DNA of 64,000 nucleotides, from contig JARIHI010000003.1 in the NCBI GenBank assembly GCA_029288365.1, positions 62,001 through 126,000 of the forward strand, given 5' to 3'. The notes below the pieces were generated by a model. That model searched no databases, was not told the DNA's origin, and saw only the letters and a list, made by a program, of their open reading frames with translations. Below are positions 1-9,128 of the stretch, in pieces. The translations under genes were made by a program, and so were the position numbers. Numbering within the stretch: position 1 is the first letter of the stretch; every line of letters starts with the position of its first letter. This stretch comes from Candidatus Saccharimonadota bacterium. Lineage in GTDB: Bacteria; Patescibacteriota; Saccharimonadia; Saccharimonadales; UBA4665.

Positions 1-2
1 TT

Positions 3-1586
3 ACCATTCCACCCTCTTCTGTTTCTCCGAACAATACTCCACTACCTAATAATAAAAACGTACGCTCTAAAATAAAGCTTCTGCTCTTGCTGATAACAGT
101 CGTAATAATGTGCGGTGTAGCTGCCGTCATTTACTTTGTACTGAAAAATAGTGGTCAAGCAGTAGAGGCCACTAAAAAAGATATACCTTCTATAAGTTAT
201 GGGCTGCCTGATGGAGATCTAACCCAAATATACCCAGCAGGGGATACTGCTACAGCGTTTCAGGTGAACACACAATTGTTTGAAGGGTTAGTGCGCTACA
301 ACAAACAGACCAGAGTTGTGCCTGCATTAGCTACCAGCTGGACTAATTCCGATACAAGCACCTGGACATTTAACTTGCGTCATGATGTTAAGTTTCATAG
401 CGGCAGGCAATTTACGGCTCAAGATGTAAAACATAGTCTTGACTATGCCATTGCCCACAAGGATGACAATAGCTTAAGTAACCTTGCGTACGCTAGCACC
501 ATTAAACAAGTTGAGGTTATCAGTCCTTACCAAATAAAGATCACGACAAATGGCCCTGACCCTATACTCCTTAATCGTTTAACTTTTCTTTTCATTATGG
601 ATTCTAAAGCCAAACTAGGTGATGCAGAAGCAGGAACCGGTCCATATACAGTTAAGTCGGGCACAAAGCCCACCCCAGATACAATCAACCTAGTCGCTAC
701 ATCTAATTATTACGGCGGTCATATTTATACTCGAGCCGTAAAAATAAAGGTAGTGCATAACGCTGATTCTCTGGTGCAAGGTGTCAACAATGGCACTTTT
801 GACTTAGCAGGAAGTTTTGATACAAATAAACTGACTGAAATTACTCGCTCACATCAAACTATAGAGCGACAAAATCTTGGCGTTTCTTTCCTGGGGCTAA
901 ATACAGTTCGCACCGACTCACCACTTTCTACCGTGGAAGGACGACAAGCAGTAGCGTACGCTCTAAATATCTCGGAAATCATTAAAAAAAGAAATGCCCA
1001 TGGCATACAGGCAAGTCAAATCATACCCCCAGCTCTACCAGGTCATGATCCTACTATTAAAAATACACCCTATGAACCAGAAAAAGCCAAGGCACTGCTA
1101 GCAAAGACTAAAAGCGCTTCAACTCCTCTTGTTTTTGGCTATTTAAGCGACGGGACAGATGCGGAGTATTTTGGACAAATTACAAAAGACCTTCAGTCAG
1201 CGGGCTTTAACATCAAAGCAGAACCAGCAACCGACTTGAACGACCTGGTAAATAAAAGCTTTGGGGGACAAATAGATATCTTCTCTCTGACTGATGATAG
1301 CGCCACGCTTGACGGGCTTACTTTCTTTACCGATTTACTACAAGGTAACGAAATCTACCATAACGAGCAAGTGGACAACCTTATAGCACAAGCAAGTAGT
1401 GCACTAAACCCTTCAGAGCGAGTAGCCATTTTGCAAAAAATTTCCCAGATTGCATCTAAAGAACTGCCTATTATACCGCTGTATACACCCACGGACTCAT
1501 TTGTATTAACAAAACCGTATCATATGCAAATAGATATACCGAGCGCCTGGGCAGGAATTTATTTTTGGCAAGTTTACCAAAGCTAA
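3..1586 (+). CDS. ABC transporter solute-binding protein, peptide/nickel type (5' partial)
   Basis: Family 5 (SBP_bac_5) extracytoplasmic binding protein of a peptide or nickel-type ABC importer. The reading frame is open back to base 3, so the N-terminus lies outside the window; an internal TTG at 87 would be a false start because it falls inside a single hydrophobic anchor (about bases 72-145). After the anchor come typical family features: the segment NTQLFEGLVRY, then LRHDVKFHSGRQFTAQDVKHS, then a C-terminal half ending in WAGIYFWQVY. The single uncleaved-looking anchor suggests it is tethered to the membrane. No permease or ATPase genes are visible on this side; they may lie upstream of the window. 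Confidence 0.88.
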   Translation, partial: TIPPSSVSPNNTPLPNNKNVRSKIKLLLLLITVVIMCGVAAVIYFVLKNSGQAVEATKKDIPSISYGLPDGDLTQIYPAGDTATAFQVNTQLFEGLVRYNKQTRVVPALATSWTNSDTSTWTFNLRHDVKFHSGRQFTAQDVKHSLDYAIAHKDDNSLSNLAYASTIKQVEVISPYQIKITTNGPDPILLNRLTFLFIMDSKAKLGDAEAGTGPYTVKSGTKPTPDTINLVATSNYYGGHIYTRAVKIKVVHNADSLVQGVNNGTFDLAGSFDTNKLTEITRSHQTIERQNLGVSFLGLNTVRTDSPLSTVEGRQAVAYALNISEIIKKRNAHGIQASQIIPPALPGHDPTIKNTPYEPEKAKALLAKTKSASTPLVFGYLSDGTDAEYFGQITKDLQSAGFNIKAEPATDLNDLVNKSFGGQIDIFSLTDDSATLDGLTFFTDLLQGNEIYHNEQVDNLIAQASSALNPSERVAILQKISQIASKELPIIPLYTPTDSFVLTKPYHMQIDIPSAWAGIYFWQVYQS

Positions 1587-1655
1587 TAGATATAAATATA
1601 AGTTTGTGGTATTTGTTTATTTGCAGAGTAATATTCGGTGATTTATCATGCATAC

Positions 1656-2132
1656 ATGGTAGTAAACTACGATAGCCTAGCAGACATTCGCGCACGACAC
1701 CAAGACAAAAAAATTATATTAACTAGCGGTACGTTCGATTTATTTCATATTGGTCACTTGCGTTACTTGCAAGCAGCCAAATCTTACGGGGATATTCTAG
1801 TAATTATACTCAGTGGTGACGCTAGGGTTCGAGCCAGAAAAGGATTAGAGCGTCCGATTATTCCAGAAAACGAACGAGCAGAAATACTGGCTGCCTTAGA
1901 GATGGTAGATTATGTATTTATAGATCCTGCAAAATATAAAAAGGATCAAGTTGACCCAATTCATACAGATATAGTTAATGGCCTACAGCCCGATCTATAT
2001 GTAAACGATGGCGAAGATATACGCTTCTTTACTGTGATGGATAAATCCAAACTAGTTATTTTGCCTAGAAAGAAAGGCGGCAGCTACGGCTCAACCACAA
2101 ATATTATTAAACATATTTCTGATATGATGTAG
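1656..2132 (+). CDS. Cytidylyltransferase-like nucleotidyltransferase
   Basis: Small HIGH-superfamily nucleotidyltransferase, related to the RfaE C-terminal domain and glycerol-3-phosphate cytidylyltransferase, which activate sugar or polyol phosphates with CTP or ATP. The signature GTFDLFHIGHLRYL near the N-terminus carries the nucleotide-binding HxGH motif, and a late GSYGSTTNII segment fits the family's second nucleotide-contact region. The frame also allows a GTG start at 1638; the ATG at 1656 gives the usual start just before the first beta strand. It lies directly upstream of the lytic transglycosylase gene, so the two may be co-transcribed. The substrate cannot be told from sequence. 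Confidence 0.85.
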   Translation: MVVNYDSLADIRARHQDKKIILTSGTFDLFHIGHLRYLQAAKSYGDILVIILSGDARVRARKGLERPIIPENERAEILAALEMVDYVFIDPAKYKKDQVDPIHTDIVNGLQPDLYVNDGEDIRFFTVMDKSKLVILPRKKGGSYGSTTNIIKHISDMM

Positions 2133-2135
2133 GTG

Positions 2136-2834
2136 ATGAACAATTTTCCGCATACTACTCGAAAAAGATCGGCGAAACGTGATTGGCTTATGGTGCTACT
2201 GGGTGGTCTAATTGTGCTGGCTATCTTTGGAATTATTACTTTTATTAAAAATAGCCAGGTGCCACTCAAGCCGGAATCATCTGGTGTAACTACTCCTTGG
2301 ATCCCCGATACTGTTAAGAAATGGGAAGACCCTATAAATGAAATGGCCAAAAAATATAATATTGACCCTAACTTGATCGCTATTATCATTACTATGGAAT
2401 CGGGCGGTTACGCTCAAGCTCACAGTGAAGCTGACGCCGAAGGCTTGATGCAAATTACACCGTTAACCGGCAAAGATATTGCCAAAATGTACTTAAAAGA
2501 ACCACGCACAAATTACGATCTGCAAGATCCGCGTACTAATATTGAGTTCGGTACTGCATATCTGGCGCTTTTACGAAAAGAGTACGGCACCCCCAAGCAA
2601 GGCCCAAGTTGGGATAGTACCGTCGAGTTAATTGCAGCAGCTTACAACGGTGGCTTTGCGGCAGCCAATAGTATAGAAAAGGGCGAAGGCTTGCACGATA
2701 CACAAACTGTTGTGTATTCGCGTGACGCTTTCAATATGTGGCGTGAGCGTCATGCTGCCAAGAGTCCTACTTTTGACCGCTGGAAAGAACGCGGGGGCAT
2801 AGATCTGATCAATCTCGCTAAAGAAAACCAATAG
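2136..2834 (+). CDS. Membrane-anchored lytic transglycosylase (SLT domain)
   Basis: Cell-wall cleaving enzyme of the soluble lytic transglycosylase family, which cuts the MurNAc-GlcNAc bond of peptidoglycan. One N-terminal transmembrane helix (WLMVLLGGLIVLAIFGIITF) is followed by the SLT domain: the catalytic Glu lies in TMESGGYA, followed by AEGLMQITPLTG and later AAAYNGG, the three classical SLT motifs. It starts within a few bases of the stop of the preceding nucleotidyltransferase gene (GTG 2133 or ATG 2136). With the LCP protein downstream it suggests a small cell-envelope cluster, interrupted by GC-rich cassette A. Confidence 0.92.
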   Translation: MNNFPHTTRKRSAKRDWLMVLLGGLIVLAIFGIITFIKNSQVPLKPESSGVTTPWIPDTVKKWEDPINEMAKKYNIDPNLIAIIITMESGGYAQAHSEADAEGLMQITPLTGKDIAKMYLKEPRTNYDLQDPRTNIEFGTAYLALLRKEYGTPKQGPSWDSTVELIAAAYNGGFAAANSIEKGEGLHDTQTVVYSRDAFNMWRERHAAKSPTFDRWKERGGIDLINLAKENQ

Positions 2835-2889
2835 CTAATACCCGTACAGTAACTTATATCTGGAAAAGGTTTATATATTAATATAAATC

Positions 2890-3609
2890 ACACATGAAAA
2901 CACCCCATCAGCAAGCTGATGACTACTTAGGTGTAGTCAAACGTCTTGTGACGGGGCGGTAGTAACCCCTCGAAACCTAGAAGTCCTCCGCAACCCCAGC
3001 TTGGTAGACCGGGATGATGGCGTGAACCTTCGTAGGCACGCTTTCGCCTTGACCAAGCATCACCACCGTGGCGTCAAGCCACAGCCCTCTGCGCGTCAGT
3101 TGTACTGCTTGCTTGACAGAGGCGGGAAGCCAGTAGCTGTGTTGCGCCGCCTGTTGTGTGGCATCCGCACTGAAGTCTGAAGTATGTCTGCTCTTGCCTA
3201 CAACTCTCGTATGACCTCTCTTGCAGATCAGAAAGCGCAGGGATACCCGCATGCTCGCAAGAGCACGTGTGGGCTGAGACGTCAGTCCGGCCTGGCTCAT
3301 GACTCCGACCAGCGTAGATCTTGTGGACGAGAGATCGTTTGCATAAGGCCATTGGTACGAGATCGCCACCACCCCAAAAGAGGTAGTTTGTCGCGTTCCC
3401 ACGGTGTCAGGATTGCCAGTGGTGAGCACGCGAGACTGGGTGATTCTGTACGCCTTGGCGCACGGCATCTGGATGGCCTTGGCCGAGGGTGCGCTGCTCG
3501 TTGAAGCCGCTGCTGACGTTCCTCCACCGAAAGCGAGTCCAGCGAACAGCAAGCTGCAAAGTGCGAGGCTAAAACGCATTACGTTTCCTCCTGGAAGGGG
3601 TTTCAGTGT
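2890..3609. repeat. GC-rich cassette A with weak inverted ends
   Basis: The segment around the secreted-protein gene is clearly richer in GC than its neighbours. Its ends at 2890-2911 and 3591-3609 can be aligned as a gapped inverted repeat sharing ACAC, TGAAA, CCCC and CAG blocks. This is weaker than in the other cassettes and may be chance. The left side also holds two compact hairpins (CATCAGC/GCTGATG near 2905-2920 and GACTAC/GTAGTC near 2920-2938). Confidence 0.35.
2977..3579 (-). CDS. Secreted hypothetical protein in a GC-rich cassette
   Basis: Unknown function. The start is fixed at 3579 by a strong Shine-Dalgarno AGGAGG about 7 nt upstream; the longer frame reaching 3645 is not supported. 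The first about 30 residues form a signal peptide (MRFSLALCSLLFAGLAFGGG), followed by a Ser/Ala-rich linker and a soluble domain of about 150 residues with few Cys, so the product is probably exported. Codon use is rich in G/C at third positions, unlike the flanking transglycosylase and LCP genes. The transcript leader contains two small hairpins (GCCAT/ATGGC, CAGTGT/ACACTG). It may be a horizontally acquired or cassette-borne gene. Confidence 0.72.
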   Translation of the reverse strand: MRFSLALCSLLFAGLAFGGGTSAAASTSSAPSAKAIQMPCAKAYRITQSRVLTTGNPDTVGTRQTTSFGVVAISYQWPYANDLSSTRSTLVGVMSQAGLTSQPTRALASMRVSLRFLICKRGHTRVVGKSRHTSDFSADATQQAAQHSYWLPASVKQAVQLTRRGLWLDATVVMLGQGESVPTKVHAIIPVYQAGVAEDF

Positions 3610-3744
3610 TACACTGAGCCATAAATGGCTATTATATAATAACACTTTTGTAATTATTTTTCAAATTTACTTAATCAATATCTACACAGCTTTTAAGTTA
3701 ACCTGGTTTCTGCGATAATATAATGGTTTAAATTACTTATATCA

Positions 3745-4917
3745 ATGCGCACACCGAAGAAAAAACAACTCCCTACTAAAGCCCAGTCGTATCACGCGCT
3801 GGTCAATACTGCCTATCAACCAACCACCGCCAGGCGACAGACGGCTCCACGTGAGGTAACACAAAAAATTGAACCAGCAGAAAAAAAGCGATGGTTTACC
3901 TGGAAAAAAGCATTATTGCTACTTTTAGTACTCAGTGTCACGCCCCTCCTTGTAATAGGGGTATGGGATCTTAAAAATTTCACGAGCGCTACATCAAAAA
4001 TCTTTGGTACAAGCAATGGCTTTGGCATACTAGCCCAAACACCTCCAAAAAATACTGATGGACGAACTAATATTCTGTTGGTAGGTTATTCAGCGGACGA
4101 CCCCAATCACGGTGGCGCAACCCTTACTGACTCCATTATGATACTCAGTCTCGATAAAGATCAGAAAAATGGTTATATGTTAAGTGTACCGCGGGATTTG
4201 TATGTCGATATACCCGGTGACGGCAAAGCAAAAATAAACGAAGCCTATCAAGATGGGCAACGGTCTGGCTTCAACGAGCCAGGTTATGCACCGGGAGGTA
4301 TTGGACTTCTTGAAAAAACAGTCAGTGAAAAATTTGGGATTGAAGTTCATAATTACGCACTCATTAACTACGCGGCAGTACGAGACATCGTAGATGCACT
4401 CGGAGGCATAACTGTGAACATCCAAAGCTCCGATCCACGTGGTATTTACGATCCTAACTTTCAGCCGGTAGAAGGCGGCCCACTGAAACTCGCAAATGGT
4501 TCTCAAAAAATAGACGGCCAAACTGCGCTACGCCTCACTCGTGCACGTGGAGCTACGTATGGTTCGTATGGGTTTCCTAAATCTGATTTCAACCGTACCC
4601 AAAACCAGCAAATGGTACTTACGGCCATTAAAAGCGAGCTGAACTGGAAATTGGTACTTGATCCACGTACTAACGGAAAAATCTTCAGCGCCATTGGCAA
4701 CAACGTTCAAACGGATGTAAAACTTTCTGAAGTATTGCCACTATATCGTATGTTCACGAGCGTACCGAACGATCAGCTAAAGTCAGTAACACTTAACGAT
4801 ATCAATGGCCAAAATCTTTTACGTAGCTACCGTACCCCATTTGGACAATCAGCTCTTATCCCTGCCGCCGGTATTAATAACTACCAAGACATTCAAGCAG
4901 CAATTGCTAATTTATAA
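3745..4917 (+). CDS. LCP (LytR-CpsA-Psr) family protein
   Basis: Probable transferase that attaches undecaprenyl-linked glycopolymers to peptidoglycan, acting outside the membrane. A basic cytoplasmic N-terminus of about 50 residues precedes one membrane helix (KALLLLLVLSVTPLLVIGVW). The LCP domain follows with NILLVGYSADD, the DSIMILSL strand, SVPRDLYVDIP (the phosphate-binding Arg), and DALGGITVNI. The 390-residue length is normal for the family. It lies downstream of the lytic transglycosylase, which fits a wall-biogenesis role; cassette A separates the two. Confidence 0.93.
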   Translation: MRTPKKKQLPTKAQSYHALVNTAYQPTTARRQTAPREVTQKIEPAEKKRWFTWKKALLLLLVLSVTPLLVIGVWDLKNFTSATSKIFGTSNGFGILAQTPPKNTDGRTNILLVGYSADDPNHGGATLTDSIMILSLDKDQKNGYMLSVPRDLYVDIPGDGKAKINEAYQDGQRSGFNEPGYAPGGIGLLEKTVSEKFGIEVHNYALINYAAVRDIVDALGGITVNIQSSDPRGIYDPNFQPVEGGPLKLANGSQKIDGQTALRLTRARGATYGSYGFPKSDFNRTQNQQMVLTAIKSELNWKLVLDPRTNGKIFSAIGNNVQTDVKLSEVLPLYRMFTSVPNDQLKSVTLNDINGQNLLRSYRTPFGQSALIPAAGINNYQDIQAAIANL

Positions 4918-5001
4918 TCTGATATAAGTCGCTTGTGCGTTGAATGCATAGCCAGTATGGTATGCTGCTTATGTATATTAATTTCAACACAAGGAGATAC
5001 T

Positions 5002-5577
5002 ATGCTGGCAAGAATAGTAGACGAAGTAGCAAATACCGTAACCGCAGCGATACAAGGGGTAGACAATATCCTACAAGCACTTACTAACACTGTCAAAAAT
5101 CAGGTAGTAAATGTGCTCCAAGGCACAAGTGATGTCGCTGGCTCAAGTATAGAAGCTATAGCTTCAGTAGCTAGTGGGGCAATTAAGGGTGTTGGCCAAG
5201 TAGGAGCATCTATAACAGAAACTGCAGCCAGTACTATGAGCGGCGTAGTAAACGGCGTTAGTGAAGTAGGTGGCGATGTCATTGCTGGTGTACGCGGTGG
5301 CGCTCAAGGTATTGTCCAAGCTACGGCTGATACTGGCGGTGATATCGGTGGCGCAGCCGTAGGAGCTGTACAGGGTGCTATTAAAGCAGCTGGAGACGTT
5401 GGAGCAGATACTTCCGAAGCAGCCAAAGCAGCCGTCGGTGGTGCGCTTGATGCTGCTACAAGTGTTGGTGGTGACGCAGCCAATACTGTACGAAGTGCTC
5501 TACTTTCGTCAGCAGCGCTTCCGCGTGATGTCATTGAAGCTGCGCTCAAAGGCTCACAAGACAACGATAATCAATAA
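5002..5577 (+). CDS. Ala/Gly-rich amphipathic repeat protein (LEA-like)
   Basis: Low-complexity protein of 191 residues made of degenerate repeats rich in Ala, Gly, Val, Asp and Thr (for example GVGQVGASITETAASTMSG, then VSEVGGDVIAG, then AAGDVGADTSEAA). The pattern recalls late-embryogenesis-abundant or apolipoprotein-like amphipathic helices. There is no signal peptide or clear transmembrane span. The start at ATG 5002 is chosen because AAGGAGAT lies 6 nt upstream; the longer frame from 4933 lacks this. A 12-bp stem hairpin follows at 5591. No enzymatic function is suggested; a membrane- or stress-associated role is only a guess from composition. Confidence 0.7.
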   Translation: MLARIVDEVANTVTAAIQGVDNILQALTNTVKNQVVNVLQGTSDVAGSSIEAIASVASGAIKGVGQVGASITETAASTMSGVVNGVSEVGGDVIAGVRGGAQGIVQATADTGGDIGGAAVGAVQGAIKAAGDVGADTSEAAKAAVGGALDAATSVGGDAANTVRSALLSSAALPRDVIEAALKGSQDNDNQ

Positions 5578-5590
5578 GGGTTAATTAGTT

Positions 5591-5623
5591 AGCAAACCCG
5601 CTGCTTCAAGGAGCGGGTTTGCT
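5591..5623 (+). terminator. Hairpin terminator after the repeat protein
   Basis: Perfect 12-bp stem AGCAAACCCGCT / AGCGGGTTTGCT with a 9-nt loop, 13 nt after the preceding stop codon. The T-tract is poor, so termination efficiency is uncertain. Confidence 0.6.
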
Positions 5624-5661
5624 ATTGACGAACAGTATAGTTACGCTGCACAATAAGCTAC

Positions 5662-5982
5662 GTGGAGAACACTAAAAAACAACTAGCTCAACAGTTGTTA
5701 TATTACGATAGAATCGTTGCTATAGCTGTATTTTTTATTGTTTTTGGTGCGGTGTTTTATCATATTGTCGAAAAATTGAAGTGGATTGACTCATTCTATT
5801 TCACCGTAGTGACGCTTGCAACAGTAGGATATGGCGATATCACACCCAAGACAGATGCCGGTAAAATTTTTACCATATTTTATATTTTAGTGGGTATTTC
5901 AATATTTTTGGCTTTGGCACGAGCTGTCATCAGCCGGTTAGCCTACCGCCGTATAACGCACCATGACAAAAAAGACCGATAA
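5662..5982 (+). CDS. Two-helix potassium channel subunit
   Basis: Small ion channel of the KcsA-like 2TM type. Helix 1 (IVAIAVFFIVFGAVFYHIV) is followed by the pore loop with selectivity filter TLATVGYGD and helix 2 (IFTIFYILVGISIFLALA). At about 106 residues it has no RCK or ligand domain, so gating must be intrinsic or through a partner. The start is GTG. The last 20 bases overlap the next membrane-protein gene, suggesting translational coupling. Confidence 0.9.
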   Translation: MENTKKQLAQQLLYYDRIVAIAVFFIVFGAVFYHIVEKLKWIDSFYFTVVTLATVGYGDITPKTDAGKIFTIFYILVGISIFLALARAVISRLAYRRITHHDKKDR

Positions 5983-6769
5983 ACCTAGTAAATTAGACCG
6001 TATTGACACTTTCGTACTGGCTGGAGTTATTACTATCTTGGGTACCAGAGCATTTTTAGCAGTAGCTGGATATCCGCAGCTTGGCGATAACTCTGTCCAT
6101 ATTGCCCACGTGCTATTCGGTGGTGTTTTTTTAACCCTGGCATTTTTAATAGTACTGCTTTCTGATACACCCAACAAACTCTTTGCGGCACTTTTGGGCG
6201 GTATTGGCTTTGGATTGTTTATCGACGAAATTGGCAAATTTATCACTCAAGATAATAACTACTTTTACGAACCAGCGGTTGGAATCATTTACGTATCGTT
6301 TTTGTTGATTTGGTTTATCAGCCGGCTATTAATTGTACGTAATGACAGGCAACCATTTTTATCTCCGGCTGAGTGGCCTAACAAACAGTGGATGTGTCAG
6401 GTTATCGTTGGTTGGTCAATTATTCAGGTTATCGCTGGCCTAGTTATCTTGGGCCTGGTACTGACCGAAGGATTTGGCACTACAAATGATATTCTGCGCA
6501 TTACCGCGCTTGGAGTAGTGAGCGGCATTATTTACGCTGGAGCAGTAGCCAGAGGAATATATCAATATTACACAGGTAAAATTATTCCGGCTGCACACAC
6601 CTTACGCGGCGCAACACTGTTTTGTATCGTAGCTTTTTATCCTTTCTTGTATTTCGAATATCCACTTGAAGCTACCGTAGGTCTTATCCCGACTTTTCTG
6701 GTTGTGGTAGGGCTGTCAGAAGTATCGATTATGAGCTTACTTCGTAAACTTCTCGTTCGCCCTCATTAA
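5963..6769 (+). CDS. Multi-pass membrane protein of unknown function
   Basis: About seven predicted hydrophobic helices in 268 residues (for example TFVLAGVITILGTRAFLAV and LFAALLGGIGFGLFIDEIG). No family is recognised with confidence. It overlaps the K+ channel gene by 20 nt and is probably co-expressed with it, so a role in ion homeostasis or channel support is possible; this is inference from position only. Confidence 0.75.
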   Translation: MTKKTDKPSKLDRIDTFVLAGVITILGTRAFLAVAGYPQLGDNSVHIAHVLFGGVFLTLAFLIVLLSDTPNKLFAALLGGIGFGLFIDEIGKFITQDNNYFYEPAVGIIYVSFLLIWFISRLLIVRNDRQPFLSPAEWPNKQWMCQVIVGWSIIQVIAGLVILGLVLTEGFGTTNDILRITALGVVSGIIYAGAVARGIYQYYTGKIIPAAHTLRGATLFCIVAFYPFLYFEYPLEATVGLIPTFLVVVGLSEVSIMSLLRKLLVRPH

Positions 6770-6807
6770 ATTGGTATACTAATAACATACGTAAGTGGAG
6801 GGAAGTT

Positions 6808-7404
6808 ATGTTTACATTACCCGATTTGGATTATGGTTATGATGCACTTGGTAAATATATCAGTAAAGATATCATGGAGCTGCACCACGGCAAACATCAC
6901 CAAACGTACGTCGATAAACTAAACACTGCTTTACAGCAAGCAACCGACTTACAAAACAAACCTGTCACCGAACTTATCAGCAATTTAGAGGCCGTACCTG
7001 AGCCAATCCGTACTGCAGTGCGCAATCATGGCGGCGGGCATTATAACCACACATTGTTTTGGAAGTTTATGTCACCAGACGGTGGGGGCGAACCAAGCGG
7101 TGCTTTAGCGGAAGCACTGCAAAAAAAATATGGCAGCTTTCAGGAGTTTATGGACGCGTTTAGTGAAAAAGCACTTGGTATTTTTGGTAGCGGCTGGGCC
7201 TGGCTGCAGCCAGATTTGTCCATCGTAACCACTGCCAATCAAGACTCTCCTGTCATGAACGGTGGAGCTGCACCATTGTTAGGCCTCGATGTGTGGGAGC
7301 ATGCTTATTATCTAGACTATACGTACAAACGTGGTGATTACGTTAATGCCTGGTGGCATGTGGTCAACTGGCAAGAGGTAGCCGAACGGTTTCAACTAGC
7401 TTAA
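6808..7404 (+). CDS. sod: Superoxide dismutase, Fe/Mn family
   Basis: Converts superoxide to O2 and H2O2. N-terminal hairpin with LHHGKHHQTYVDKL (first metal ligand His26), then GGGHYNHTLFW (second His), and the C-terminal DVWEHAYYLDY supplying the Asp and third His ligands. Length 198 fits the family; Fe and Mn specificity are not separable here. A good Shine-Dalgarno (GTGGAGGGAAG) precedes the ATG, and a TATACT -10 box lies near 6774. It agrees with the aerobic respiratory genes in this window. Confidence 0.97.
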   Translation: MFTLPDLDYGYDALGKYISKDIMELHHGKHHQTYVDKLNTALQQATDLQNKPVTELISNLEAVPEPIRTAVRNHGGGHYNHTLFWKFMSPDGGGEPSGALAEALQKKYGSFQEFMDAFSEKALGIFGSGWAWLQPDLSIVTTANQDSPVMNGGAAPLLGLDVWEHAYYLDYTYKRGDYVNAWWHVVNWQEVAERFQLA

Positions 7405-7426
7405 GCGCTTATGTTACAATGCAGCC

Positions 7427-8332
7427 ATGCAATCGGTGATTGAACTTACCAATCTGACCAAAAATTACGGTAAAAGCAGGGGTGTAACTGATATATCTTT
7501 ATCCGTTCCTGAAGGTATGGTATTTGGGTTCTTAGGCCCAAATGGCGCTGGCAAAAGCACCACTATAAATACACTGGTCAATTTTACCCACCCTACTAGC
7601 GGTTCTATAAAAATATTTGGCAAAGATAATATAAAATACGGGCAAGAAATACGCAAAGATATCGGCTTTTTATCAAGCGACATGGCACTTGACAGTGGCT
7701 TAACTGGTTGGCAACAGCTCGAGTATTTCGGCAGCCTACGTGGCAATTTCGATAAAACTTACATAAAAACCTTAGCCAAGCGGCTTGATTGTAATTTGAG
7801 TCGTAAAATTAAAACTTTATCGCGTGGCAACCGCCAAAAAGTTGCCTTAATCACCGCTCTTATGCACAAACCAAAATTATTATTACTCGACGAACCAACC
7901 AGTGGCTTAGATCCGCTCATCCAAGCCGAATTTAACAAGATTATCCTTGAACACAAAACTGCCGGCCATACGGCATTTATTTCTTCCCATGTGCTTAGCG
8001 AAGTACAGGAGCTATGTGATCGGGTAGCGTTTATTCGGCAAGGTAAAATCATCGCTGATAAAACGCTGGATGAGCTAGCTGAAGCTGCCCCTAAGCAAAT
8101 CCGCATTATTTGTAAAGACGAAAAACTAGCCTCCCGCCTTAAAAAGCTATCTGGTGTAGCTAACTTAAAAGCTAGTGCTCGCCACGTTAGTTTTACCTAT
8201 ACTGGCTCCGTTAATGGTCTCCTGAAAGCACTCGCCACCTTTGACCTTGAAGATCTTGCCATACAAGAAGCTGACCTGGAGAGTACCTTTATGCACTACT
8301 ATGAAGACGATAATGGAGTCACTGATGTTTAA
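7427..8332 (+). CDS. ABC transporter ATP-binding protein
   Basis: ATPase of an ABC-2-type exporter. Walker A GPNGAGKST, the signature-loop region TLSRGNRQKV (SRGN rather than LSGGQ, common in this subfamily), Walker B LLLDEPTSGLD, and the switch His in ISSHVLSE. A C-terminal domain of about 80 residues follows. The -10 box TACAAT at 7415-7420 is only 6 nt before the ATG, so the mRNA is probably leaderless. It overlaps the permease gene that follows. Confidence 0.94.
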   Translation: MQSVIELTNLTKNYGKSRGVTDISLSVPEGMVFGFLGPNGAGKSTTINTLVNFTHPTSGSIKIFGKDNIKYGQEIRKDIGFLSSDMALDSGLTGWQQLEYFGSLRGNFDKTYIKTLAKRLDCNLSRKIKTLSRGNRQKVALITALMHKPKLLLLDEPTSGLDPLIQAEFNKIILEHKTAGHTAFISSHVLSEVQELCDRVAFIRQGKIIADKTLDELAEAAPKQIRIICKDEKLASRLKKLSGVANLKASARHVSFTYTGSVNGLLKALATFDLEDLAIQEADLESTFMHYYEDDNGVTDV

Positions 8333-9119
8333 TTCAATTCTTAGCAAAACGCTGTACGAAAAACGGATTTCAACACTTGTATGGACATTTGCGTTTTTTA
8401 CCTCGTTAATATTGATAGTAGTTTTGTTTCCCACCTTTAAAGACTCGTTTGGACAAGCGCTAAAAGACGTGCCGGAATCGCTGCAAAATCTCATTGGCAA
8501 TGCTTCGGACTACCAGACTATTAATGGTTATATCGATGTTCAAGGCATAGGCCAAATGGTCTTTTTAACTCTTATTTTAGGTATCATTATCGGCACTAGT
8601 TTACTAGCTGGTGAAGAAAATTCTCGTACACTGCATACCTTGTTGGCTCAACCTGTCAGCAGAACCCGTGTCTATATAGAGAAATATATCGCTATTATGA
8701 TTATTTTAGCTATAGCCTGTGTTGGTGGTATTTTTCTTGGCATTATTGCCGGAGCAATTCCGATAGGGGAGTTTCCAAACCTAGACCTCAAACGCTGTTT
8801 CGAAGCCTCAGTCATGACCTGGCTACTAACCTTATTCTTTGCTACGCTCGCCTATACTATTGGTGCGATCACTGGAAAGCGTGGCCTGGCAGGAATCATA
8901 GCCGGTTTTTATGCGTTTGCCACCTATATGATCACCACCTTAGCTTCTACTGCTACCGCTTTGGCAACTCTTGATCATTTTTCACCGTTTCATTACTTCA
9001 ATAAACCGAGCGTTATAAAAACCGGTTTTGACTTGGGGAATCTTGCGGTGCTTATAAGCGTCACGGTTGTGCTGTTTATTATCGGACTCATTATTTTCAA
9101 ACGACGAAATATTTACTAA
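8313..9119 (+). CDS. ABC-2 type permease
   Basis: Partner membrane subunit of the ATPase just upstream. About six hydrophobic helices, with an N-terminal helix, a long extracytoplasmic loop (to about residue 70), then the LAGEENSRTLHTLLAQPVSRTR segment typical of NosY/ABC-2 permeases that precedes the core helices. Start at ATG 8313 or 8325, overlapping the ATPase gene by 8-20 nt. The substrate is unknown; such pairs export drugs, peptides or lipids. Confidence 0.9.
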   Translation: MESLMFNSILSKTLYEKRISTLVWTFAFFTSLILIVVLFPTFKDSFGQALKDVPESLQNLIGNASDYQTINGYIDVQGIGQMVFLTLILGIIIGTSLLAGEENSRTLHTLLAQPVSRTRVYIEKYIAIMIILAIACVGGIFLGIIAGAIPIGEFPNLDLKRCFEASVMTWLLTLFFATLAYTIGAITGKRGLAGIIAGFYAFATYMITTLASTATALATLDHFSPFHYFNKPSVIKTGFDLGNLAVLISVTVVLFIIGLIIFKRRNIY

Positions 9120-9128
9120 AAATACCTG

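Noticed and set aside
3184-3718. Plus-strand frames over the secreted-protein gene
   Set aside because: Low-quality composition and no ribosome site; the minus-strand frame has a signal peptide and AGGAGG.
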